Assembly: GCA_946612455.1 (NCBI GenBank) | Contig: CAMOER010000005.1 | Coordinates: 1 to 64,000, forward strand | DNA from: UBA3305 sp002373555 | Lineage (GTDB): Bacteria > Bacillota > Clostridia > Lachnospirales > Lachnospiraceae | Direction of reading: 5' to 3' | Length of the DNA stretch: 64,000 nt | Shown: positions 26,177 through 34,396 of the stretch, piece after piece | How the letters are laid out: the number at the start of each line of letters is the position of its first letter | Position numbering within the stretch: position 1 is the stretch's first letter | The notes under the pieces: model-generated | Told to the model about the DNA's origin: nothing | The model's database searches: none | What the model saw: only the letters and a program-made list of their open reading frames with translations | Program-made: the position numbers and the translations under genes

Positions 26177-26932
26177 ATGAATATAGCGATCATCTTTGCC
26201 GGCGGAAGCGGCGTGAGAATGGGAGCAGGAATCCCGAAGCAGTTCCTGGAGATCAACGGGAAACCGGTCATTGTACATACACTGCAGCTGTTCCAGTACC
26301 ATAAAGAGATCGATAAGATCTATATCGCCATTATCGCGGATTATCTGGATTATATGAACACGCTGGTGGATGAATACAGACTGACGAAGGTGGCCGGCGT
26401 GCTGCCGGGTGGCTCCAGTGCGCTGGATTCGGTCTACAATGCCCTGAAGGCAGCAGAAAAAGATAATCCCGGGGATTCCGTCGTGCTGATCCATGACGGC
26501 GTCCGTCCGTTTATCTCCAGAGAAGTCATTTCCGCAAATATCAGATGCGTCCGGGAAAACGGGAATGCGATCACCTGCACACCCTGCTTCGAGACCATCC
26601 TGATCAGCGAAGACGGGAAGGACGTACAGGATGTCCCGAACCGGAAGAATACATACGCCGCCCAGGCGCCGCAGAGCTTTTTGCTTGCGGATATCCTGGC
26701 CGCGCATGAAGAGATCAGGAAGAGACCGGAAGGGTATACGGATCTGGTCGATTCCTGCAACATGATCCGGCACCTGGGAAAGACGGCCCATATGATCGAG
26801 GGCAACCGCGGAAATATCAAGGTCACGACGCCGGAGGATGTCTACATGTTCCGGGCGCTGATCACTTACAGAGAGAATGAGCAGGCCTTTGGTCTCGGCA
26901 TTACGAACCGGATCGGCAACGGCCCGCACTGA
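26177..26932 (+). CDS. Ribitol-5-phosphate cytidylyltransferase (TarI/IspD-type, copy 2)
   Basis: The 251-residue protein has the CTP-binding loop FAGGSGVRMGAGIPKQF near residue 7 and VVLIHDGVRPFISREV near 108. The VRPFI-type second motif and overall pattern are closer to TarI/Bcs1 proteins than to the isoprenoid enzyme IspD. The next gene is an SDR-type protein; in Haemophilus Bcs1 and in Tar pathways a cytidylyltransferase is paired with a reductase that makes ribitol-5-phosphate. AAAGGAG precedes the ATG. Product CDP-ribitol is probable but not proven. Confidence 0.87.
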   Translation: MNIAIIFAGGSGVRMGAGIPKQFLEINGKPVIVHTLQLFQYHKEIDKIYIAIIADYLDYMNTLVDEYRLTKVAGVLPGGSSALDSVYNALKAAEKDNPGDSVVLIHDGVRPFISREVISANIRCVRENGNAITCTPCFETILISEDGKDVQDVPNRKNTYAAQAPQSFLLADILAAHEEIRKRPEGYTDLVDSCNMIRHLGKTAHMIEGNRGNIKVTTPEDVYMFRALITYRENEQAFGLGITNRIGNGPH

Positions 26933-26948
26933 AAATAAGGAATGCGAC

Positions 26949-28064
26949 ATGATCAGTAAAGAATTGCTGACGGAAGCGAAAGGAGATCCGGTATTTGCAG
27001 AGGATCTGCTGCGGATCTCAGATACACCGCTTCCGTATGAAGAACTGAAGGATAAGAAAATACTGGTGACCGGCGCGACAGGGCTTGTCGGGCAGGCGGT
27101 CGTGAGAGCGCTGCTGACAATTTCCAGAGAGCATGGGATCCCGCTTACGGTCTATGCGCTGTGCAGGGATGAAGAAAAGACGGAGCGGCTTTATCGGGAG
27201 CTGCTCGCACGTCCGTCGCTGGTTCCGGTGTACGGGGACGTACGGGACGGGAACCTGCCCGGGGATACGGATATCATTATCCATGCAGCCTCGCCGACAG
27301 CCTCAAAATTCTTTGTGACAAAGCCCGTCGAGACAATGGAGATCGCGATCGGCGGCACAAAGAACATGCTGGAGCTCGCAAAGAAGACCGGCGCGAAGGT
27401 GGTCTATATCTCTTCCATGGAAGCCTTCGGCGTGACCGATCCGGAAAAAGAAAGAATCCGGGAGGAAGATCTCGGCTTTATTGATCTTACCAGCGTCCGC
27501 AGCTGTTATTCGGAGAGCAAGAGAGTCTGTGAACTGCTGTGTGCATCGTATTATCATGAATACGGCGTGGAAGCCGTCAGCGCCAGACTTGCGCAGACCT
27601 TTGGCGCGGGTGTGGACGTTTCAGAAGGCCGTGTCTTTGCGCAGTTCGCGAAAAGTGCGATGGCCGGAGAGGATATCGTACTGCATACCAGGGGTGAATC
27701 CTGGGGCAATTACTGCTATACGGCGGATGCGGTGACCGGCATCCTGACGATCCTGTTGAAGGGAGAATGCGGAACGGCTTATACGGTCGTAAATCCTTCG
27801 ACTTCCATCATGATCAGGGAGATGGCCGAAATGGTCGCGGAAAAGATCGGCGGGGGAAAAAGCAGCGTCGTCTTTGATATCCCGGAGGATGCGCTCAGAT
27901 TCGGCTACGCGCCGGATGTGAAGATCAGGCTCTCGGCTGACAGGCTGATGGGACTCGGCTGGAAGCCGGCAGTGGATCTTCCGGAGATGTATGAACGTCT
28001 GTGCGCGAGTTTCAGACACCAGACAGAGGATGCGAAACAGCAGCACGATGGTACCGTATCGTAA
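26949..28064 (+). CDS. NAD-dependent epimerase/dehydratase-like SDR protein
   Basis: The 371-residue extended SDR has the nucleotide-binding motif VTGATGLVGQAVVRAL near residue 40, a serine-containing SSMEAFGV segment near 157, and YSESKRVCELL with the YxxxK catalytic pair near 187. An upstream extension to 26877 overlaps the TarI-type gene; the ATG at 26949 has AAGGA. It is between the TarI-type gene and a giant polymerase, so it may reduce or epimerise a sugar or pentulose precursor of the donor. A CDP-sugar or UDP-sugar epimerase is an alternative. The substrate is unknown. Confidence 0.82.
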   Translation: MISKELLTEAKGDPVFAEDLLRISDTPLPYEELKDKKILVTGATGLVGQAVVRALLTISREHGIPLTVYALCRDEEKTERLYRELLARPSLVPVYGDVRDGNLPGDTDIIIHAASPTASKFFVTKPVETMEIAIGGTKNMLELAKKTGAKVVYISSMEAFGVTDPEKERIREEDLGFIDLTSVRSCYSESKRVCELLCASYYHEYGVEAVSARLAQTFGAGVDVSEGRVFAQFAKSAMAGEDIVLHTRGESWGNYCYTADAVTGILTILLKGECGTAYTVVNPSTSIMIREMAEMVAEKIGGGKSSVVFDIPEDALRFGYAPDVKIRLSADRLMGLGWKPAVDLPEMYERLCASFRHQTEDAKQQHDGTVS

Positions 28065-28089
28065 AACAGAGGAAACGTGGGGAACCTGT

Positions 28090-31000
28090 ATGAAATATTC
28101 TGTTATATGGAATGTAACAAAGGATCAGAATAAAAACGAAAAGACGAAAGCTTTTCTGGAGAAGGAACTGACATCCTACAAGAAGGATGTGCAGCTTCTC
28201 CTTTATCATGCGGACGATGCATTTGCCGCAGGTCTCGGATTCCCGGGAAATGCGAAGGTCGAGGTCGTGAAGGACTTCACCGGAACAGGAGAAGCGGAGA
28301 TCATAAAGGATGCTGCCGGCCGGGTCAGGGGCGAATACGTGACGGAGCTCATCAGCGGCGACACATGGTCGGACGGAACCCTTGCGGAGGTGGATAAGCG
28401 CAGGAATCAGTTCACGACCCAGACAGTCTTCATGCTGCGGAAGATCATGCCGGACGGTGCACCCGGTGCTTTCGCAGGCGATGTTACCGAGCGTGAGGCA
28501 GTGGTCTTTTCTCTGCATGACAGGTTCGACTGCTATCCTTTTTATTTCGGCGGAACGTTCATCAAGAGCAGTCTCCTGAAAAATACTCCTGTCTGTCCCG
28601 AACTCGGGCTGGATGCGGAGCGCAGATTCTTCCTGGATCTGCTTGCGGAGAAACAGTCGGTCGCATTTATCCGCTGCAGGAATTATTACAGCATCCGGGA
28701 ACGGGAGGGAGATACCCTGTATTTCCATGGGATCTATGAACCGGATTTCTATACAAAATCCTATTCTGATTTCTGGATTCCGTATCTTTCGGAAATGAAG
28801 GAGAAGAAGGGAGAGATCCCGTTCTTTATTCAGTACCATGCCATGTTCTCCATGCAGAAAAGGCTTGCGGCGAACCTGAACAACAGGAATAAGCATGTGA
28901 TTCCCGAAGGACAGGAAGAGCATGTGCTGGAAATGATGGGCGAAATGATCCGTCTGCTTGACGATGACGTGATCTTAAATGCCCGCAGGATTCCGGAATG
29001 TGTGGCCGGAGATTCCTTTAAATGGATTTTCGAGATCCTGAAATACGGAAAGGAATACACGTTCAAAAAACAGTATCTCGGCGGAAAGGCATACTATTCC
29101 GGCGGCCGGGTGCTGTTGAATACCATTGCCAACCTGACGACGAATATTGCGTTCATGGATTACCGGGAGGGAATTCTGCACATCGACGGTGCAATTCATC
29201 CCCTGGTTTACGCCATGGCTTCAGAAGTATACTTTACGGTCGGCGGGCAGAAGATGCTGCCGGTATACAATGAGCGCTATGGGCTGGAGAAGGTGTTCGG
29301 CGTCAGCGTTTACAAGACACATTCCTTCCATCTGGAGATCCCGATGGAAGCCGTAAATGACATTCACATCTTCTGCATGGCCGATGTCGAAGGTGAAAAG
29401 ATCAAGATCAAATATAAATATGAATCGCATTTCAGCCGGATGAGCGACCGCTTTGAGAACAGCTACTGGTGGTTCGGAAAGGAAACGCCGTTCCTGATGA
29501 CAAAGCGGGAAGACGGGCTCCGTGTCCGGCGGATGAATAAAGAGACGGAGAAGAAAGACCATAAGGAAAGAGAAAAGATCCTTCTGAAGGAGATGCTTCA
29601 TGCAAAGGATGACAGAAAGAGAGCCTGGCTTTTCATCCTGATCCGGCTGGCGTACTGGTTTTTCCGTCCGCGGATCAAGAATAAGCCCATCTGGATGTAT
29701 CTGGACAAGATCTATAAGGGCGGGGACTCTTCGGAGTATCTGTACCGCTATGCTTCGGCACAGAAAGAGGACATCAAACATTACTATCTGATCGATAAGA
29801 ATACTTCGGATTATAAACGGCTGAAGAAGGACGGCTATAAGCCGCTTGTGCGCGGGAGCATAAAGCACAGACTGATCTTTATGATGGCCGATATGATGGT
29901 CATTTCGAATTCCACAGTCTATGCTTTCAATAACTTCGGCATGATCAATTCCAGCTATATCCGGGATCTGCCGGACTTCCATGTCTGCTGTGTGCAGCAC
30001 GGCATGAGCGTGCAGAAGATCGCCGTGGCGCAGCAGAGACTGCGCGACAATACGAGACTGTACTTCTGTGCCTCCAAATATGAGATCCGGAATCTTTCGC
30101 ATCCGGTCTATGATTATCAGGGCTATGATGCGCTGAAGCTGACCGGCGTTCCGCGTTACGACGGGCTCGTCAATGATGATAAGAAGCAGATCATGATCAG
30201 CCCCACCTGGCGTATGCAGGCAGCTGCCCCGGTCCGTACGAGCGAAGGCGAGCAGAGAGAATACAATCCGCTGTTTAAAGAAAGCACTTATTATAAGGTA
30301 TTCAATTCGCTGATTAACGATGAACGGCTCATTTCCGCCGCAAAAAAATACGGTTATAAGATCAAGTATGTCCTGCATCCCATCGTCAGTGCACAGGTAA
30401 AGGACTTTGACAGGAATGACTATGTGGATATCATTCCGGCGGTCGGCGATATGAGTTACGAGCGGATGTTCTGTGAATCCTCGCTGATGGTGACGGATTT
30501 CTCCGGCATCCAGTTCGACTTTGCGTATATGAGAAAGCCGCTCGTTTATCTGCATCACAAGGATATCCCGCAGCATTACGAGGAAGGCAGTTTCTTTTAT
30601 GATACGATGGCGTTCGGCGAGATCTGCCATGACAATGACGAACTGATCGAACTCCTTACGGAATACATGGCGAACGGCTGTCAGATGAAGCCGGAGTATG
30701 TCGCGAGAGCGGATGATTTCTTCTATTACCGGGATCACAACAACTGCGAACGGATCTACAGGGAGATGCTTGCCTATCAGGATCAGTATATCCTGTACAA
30801 GAAGGATGTACATCCTGTTCCGCTGCTGACGCTTGATGTGAATAACAGAACAGCAGCTGCGGAACGCTGTGACAGGCTGCTCGAAAAAGAGCATGTCGAG
30901 CCCGGCAGAAGGACGATCAATGATCAGTATTTTGAGAGACGGATCGTGCCGAGGACAGCGCTGATCCTGGGACTCGGGAAGAATGTCCGCGGGAATATGC

Positions 31001-32673
31001 AGTATATCCTGCAGGAGATGAATCATTCGGTCTATTTTGAAAACTATAAGATCTATGTTCGCGGCGATGCGGAAACAAAACCGATCATAGAGGAATATAT
31101 CCGGAAGAACGGCTGGGAAAGAACTTCTGTAGTCACGAACGACGGAGATTATGCGGTGCTCATGGAAACCTGTCAGGTGCTGATCACCGAAGTCTATTTC
31201 CCGCAGGGCTGGGTCAAAAAGCCGGGACAGATCGTGATCAATACCTGGCACGGCGTGCCGTTAAAGCGGGTCGGTCTTGCCAAGAATTCGAAGAATATCC
31301 ACAAGGACGGAAATACGCAGCGGAACTTCATTGAAGCGGACTATCTTCTTTATCCGAATGACTTTACCAGGGATATCATGCTGAAGTCTTATGCGGTGAG
31401 GGATCTGACGCACGGAAAAGCCGTCATGCTGGGGTATCCGAGAACCGGCGGGATGCTTTCCGTCAGTGAAGAAGAAAAGGCCGGACTGCGCTCTGTTCTT
31501 GCACCGGCCGGGGAAAAGATGTATGCCTATATGCCTACATGGAAAGACTATCTGAAGGAAGAACAGGTCGTGGCGGATTCCGGGGCACTTCTGGACTATC
31601 TGGATGCGCAGCTCCCGGATGATACGATCCTGTACTGCAATCTGCACCACAAGATCAATGATTCCATTGACTACACAGGATTCCGGCATATCCGGCAGTT
31701 CCCGAAAACCATTGATTCCTATGCGCTTCTGTCGGTCACGGATGCATTGATCACGGATTACTCCAGCGTATTTTATGACTATCTGGCGACCGGAAAGCAG
31801 ATCATCCTTTTCTGCGATGATTATGAACTGTACATGAAGAAACGAGGAATGAGCATGGATCTGATGCGTCTTCCGTTCGACATTGCCAGGACGAAGGAAG
31901 AAGTCGTGGAGGCGCTGCAAAGAGGCAAGACCTATGATGATTCCGCGGCGAAAACAGAGTTCTGCGAGTACGATTCTCCGGAAAGCCCCAGGCTGCTGTC
32001 AGAGCTGATCATTCATGAGCACATGAATGACATCTGTCTGGAGCCGGTTGCACGGACCGGAAAGAAGAAGGTCCTGGCTTTCTCCGAGAGCTGCCAGCAG
32101 TCCTTTGCGACGGAACAGCTCTACGGGATCAGCAATGCGCTTGACCGGAACGGGACCGAACTCTATATGTCCTGCGAAATGCGGGCTGTCGATGCGAATA
32201 AGAAAAGCGCATATCCGCTCCTCAGAGACAATCCGGTGATCGGCGTGATGAAAGAATATCATTTCGGCGCCAGGGCAAAATGCCTGCTGGATCTTTATCA
32301 TGCAGGAAAGATCTCTCTGGCGGAAGCGATGGATTATCTGCAGTATGAGTTCGCCCTGCACGCAAAACGTATGTACGGTGATGCGGATTTCGATACGGTC
32401 TGCATCTATGATGTCCTGACACCGGAACTGATCCTCAGCCTTTCCTTCATGAACGGAGACAGAAGGCTCTTTATTACCGACGATATGATCGAAGCCGTAA
32501 ACGGCGGCGATACCTTCCTGAAGGACGCCATCGAATATGCCGCCGGAAAGTGCAGTGCAGTATACAGACTTTCCGATCCTGCGCAGGATACAGAAAGCGG
32601 ATCCTGGAATGCGCCTGTCAACAGTATTGTTCTGGCGGATCCCGAAGCGGTAAGGAAAGCCGTGATCGGCTGA
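28090..32673 (+). CDS. Giant TagF/TarL-like polymerase with two transferase domains
   Basis: The protein has about 1527 residues from the ATG at 28090. Residues 1-490 form an unrecognised N-terminal region. A first polyol-phosphate transferase domain covers about 590-900, with VQHGMSVQKIAV near 636 and MVTDFSGIQFDFAYMRKP near 801. A second covers about 970-1290, with NTWHGVPLKRVGLAKNSK near 1050 and LITDYSSVFYDYLATGKQ near 1219. The C-terminal 200 residues (KKVLAFSESCQQSF onward) are again unrecognised and may be a degenerate GT-B-like part. Single TagF proteins are usually 650-750 residues, so this is a double-length fusion. It could build alternating or two-step linkages. It follows the SDR gene by 25 bp. 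Confidence 0.85.
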   Translation: MKYSVIWNVTKDQNKNEKTKAFLEKELTSYKKDVQLLLYHADDAFAAGLGFPGNAKVEVVKDFTGTGEAEIIKDAAGRVRGEYVTELISGDTWSDGTLAEVDKRRNQFTTQTVFMLRKIMPDGAPGAFAGDVTEREAVVFSLHDRFDCYPFYFGGTFIKSSLLKNTPVCPELGLDAERRFFLDLLAEKQSVAFIRCRNYYSIREREGDTLYFHGIYEPDFYTKSYSDFWIPYLSEMKEKKGEIPFFIQYHAMFSMQKRLAANLNNRNKHVIPEGQEEHVLEMMGEMIRLLDDDVILNARRIPECVAGDSFKWIFEILKYGKEYTFKKQYLGGKAYYSGGRVLLNTIANLTTNIAFMDYREGILHIDGAIHPLVYAMASEVYFTVGGQKMLPVYNERYGLEKVFGVSVYKTHSFHLEIPMEAVNDIHIFCMADVEGEKIKIKYKYESHFSRMSDRFENSYWWFGKETPFLMTKREDGLRVRRMNKETEKKDHKEREKILLKEMLHAKDDRKRAWLFILIRLAYWFFRPRIKNKPIWMYLDKIYKGGDSSEYLYRYASAQKEDIKHYYLIDKNTSDYKRLKKDGYKPLVRGSIKHRLIFMMADMMVISNSTVYAFNNFGMINSSYIRDLPDFHVCCVQHGMSVQKIAVAQQRLRDNTRLYFCASKYEIRNLSHPVYDYQGYDALKLTGVPRYDGLVNDDKKQIMISPTWRMQAAAPVRTSEGEQREYNPLFKESTYYKVFNSLINDERLISAAKKYGYKIKYVLHPIVSAQVKDFDRNDYVDIIPAVGDMSYERMFCESSLMVTDFSGIQFDFAYMRKPLVYLHHKDIPQHYEEGSFFYDTMAFGEICHDNDELIELLTEYMANGCQMKPEYVARADDFFYYRDHNNCERIYREMLAYQDQYILYKKDVHPVPLLTLDVNNRTAAAERCDRLLEKEHVEPGRRTINDQYFERRIVPRTALILGLGKNVRGNMQYILQEMNHSVYFENYKIYVRGDAETKPIIEEYIRKNGWERTSVVTNDGDYAVLMETCQVLITEVYFPQGWVKKPGQIVINTWHGVPLKRVGLAKNSKNIHKDGNTQRNFIEADYLLYPNDFTRDIMLKSYAVRDLTHGKAVMLGYPRTGGMLSVSEEEKAGLRSVLAPAGEKMYAYMPTWKDYLKEEQVVADSGALLDYLDAQLPDDTILYCNLHHKINDSIDYTGFRHIRQFPKTIDSYALLSVTDALITDYSSVFYDYLATGKQIILFCDDYELYMKKRGMSMDLMRLPFDIARTKEEVVEALQRGKTYDDSAAKTEFCEYDSPESPRLLSELIIHEHMNDICLEPVARTGKKKVLAFSESCQQSFATEQLYGISNALDRNGTELYMSCEMRAVDANKKSAYPLLRDNPVIGVMKEYHFGARAKCLLDLYHAGKISLAEAMDYLQYEFALHAKRMYGDADFDTVCIYDVLTPELILSLSFMNGDRRLFITDDMIEAVNGGDTFLKDAIEYAAGKCSAVYRLSDPAQDTESGSWNAPVNSIVLADPEAVRKAVIG

Positions 32674-32712
32674 ATCGGAAAGCGAGAAGATGAATAATAA
32701 GGAGGTCAGATC

Positions 32713-34236
32713 ATGACCATACTCGATTACTTATACAGACAGGCGGAGAGGGTCCCGGATAAAACGGCCTTTTCCGACAGCAAAAATACAGTTTCCTATA
32801 AAGAACTGCAGGAGGTTTCCGAAAGGATCGCCTCCGGCATCGCCGCACGGATCCCGGGCGTACGGCGTCCCGTGGCGGTCGTGATCGACAGGAACGTGGA
32901 AAGCCTGTGTGCATTCATGGGCATCGCCCTGAGCCGGAACTTCTATGTGCCGATCGACAATACCCAGCCGAAGAAGCGGATCCTGACGATCCTTTCGCAG
33001 ATGCAGCCGGCCGCGATCATATTGGCTGCAAAGCTTTCCGATGAAGTACGTGCGGAGATCACCATACCGGTCATTCCGTATGAGGAACTTGCTGCAGCAG
33101 AGGCGGATTCGGAGCTGTTGTGTGCGCTCCGGGCAGCGGCCATGGATACCGATCCGCTGTATGCGATCTGCACCTCCGGTTCCACCGGCGTGCCGAAGGG
33201 CGTGCTGATCTCCCACCGGTCCGTTATGGATTTTATACCGGTCTTTACAAAGACCTTCGGTTTTACGGAAAACGATATTTTCGGCAACCAGGCGCCGTTC
33301 GATTTTGACGTCTCTGTGAAGGACATCTATTCGGCGCTGTATCTCGGCGCGACGGTCCATATCATTCCGAGACTGTGCTTTATTATGCCGAAGCTTCTGA
33401 TGGATGAACTGGACAACAGGAATGTTACCGTCATCATTTGGGCGGTCTCGGCCATGTGCGTGGCAGCGGAAACAAATGTACTGGAATACAAGGTGCCGCG
33501 GGCACTTCGAAAGATTCTTTTTTCCGGTGAAGTCATGCCGATCAAGATGCTGAATATCTGGAGAGCGGCGATTCCGGAGGCAATGTATGTCAACCTGTAC
33601 GGTCCGACGGAGATCACCTGCAACTGCATGTATTATATTCTGGACCGGGAATTCGGCCTGACGGACAAGATCCCGCTCGGCAAGGTATTCGAAAACGAGG
33701 CTGTCTATGTGCTGAATGAGGAAAATCAGCCGGTTTCAGTCGGCGAGACCGGAGAGATCTGCGTCACCGGCACCTGCCTGGCCATCGGCTATTACAGAAA
33801 TCCGGAAAAGACCGCTGCGACATTTGTGCAGAATCCCCTGCAGAGCGATTTCCCGGAGCTGATGTACAGGACCGGAGACATGGCGGAGCTGGCGGCGGAC
33901 GGCGAATACTATTTCGCGGCGAGGAAGGATTTTCAGATCAAGCATATGGGCCACAGGATTGAGCTGGAGGAAATCGAGATCCATCTGGGAGCGCTTCCGG
34001 GTGTTTCCCGCGCCAGCTGTCTGTTCGATACGGAGAAGAATAAGATCGTGGCTTATTATACCGGCACGCCGGACAAGAAGGAAGTGATCGCCGGACTGAA
34101 GGAGTCGCTGCCGAAATATATGGTCCCGAATATCTTTATCAAAACGGAAAAGCTGCCGTTAAATAAGAACGGGAAGATCGACAGACAGGCGCTGCGGGCG
34201 GAATACGAGACGCGGAAGAAATCTCAGGAAGAATAA
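32713..34236 (+). CDS. DltA-like amino acid adenylation enzyme (AMP-binding family)
   Basis: The 507-residue enzyme has the adenylation core motifs CTSGSTGVPKGVLISHRSV near residue 152, NLYGPTEITCNC near 297, YRTGD near 382 and the C-terminal lysine motif PLNKNGKIDRQAL near 482. Size and motif spacing fit DltA, the D-alanine:carrier ligase that activates D-Ala and loads it onto DltC for esterification of teichoic acids. No DltC gene is next to it; carrier-like and DltB/DltD-like genes lie elsewhere in the window. An alternative is a single-module NRPS-like A domain for another amino acid. GGAGG precedes the ATG. Confidence 0.85.
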   Translation: MTILDYLYRQAERVPDKTAFSDSKNTVSYKELQEVSERIASGIAARIPGVRRPVAVVIDRNVESLCAFMGIALSRNFYVPIDNTQPKKRILTILSQMQPAAIILAAKLSDEVRAEITIPVIPYEELAAAEADSELLCALRAAAMDTDPLYAICTSGSTGVPKGVLISHRSVMDFIPVFTKTFGFTENDIFGNQAPFDFDVSVKDIYSALYLGATVHIIPRLCFIMPKLLMDELDNRNVTVIIWAVSAMCVAAETNVLEYKVPRALRKILFSGEVMPIKMLNIWRAAIPEAMYVNLYGPTEITCNCMYYILDREFGLTDKIPLGKVFENEAVYVLNEENQPVSVGETGEICVTGTCLAIGYYRNPEKTAATFVQNPLQSDFPELMYRTGDMAELAADGEYYFAARKDFQIKHMGHRIELEEIEIHLGALPGVSRASCLFDTEKNKIVAYYTGTPDKKEVIAGLKESLPKYMVPNIFIKTEKLPLNKNGKIDRQALRAEYETRKKSQEE

Positions 34237-34287
34237 ATAATTGTGCCGTTGAGAGAAGAAAGACTCCATATACGGAATCATATTCTT

Positions 34288-34316
34288 TTTACAAACAGAG
34301 AGGTGTATGATATAGT
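34288..34316 (+). promoter_or_regulatory. Promoter of the yfhO-to-gtrB gene group
   Basis: TTTACA (34288-34293), a 17-nt spacer and TATAGT (34311-34316) lie about 80 nt upstream of the YfhO-like gene. Confidence 0.6.
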
Positions 34317-34396
34317 ATAGGATAATTTCTGAAAAACGGAATGTACATTTATGACAATGATCTGTCATCAGAAAATTCGCTTGCAGGCAGGTATGA

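Noticed and set aside
29221..31251. 676-codon open frame on the minus strand inside the giant polymerase gene
   Set aside because: It is antisense to clear catalytic motifs of a TagF-like protein and shows no domain of its own.
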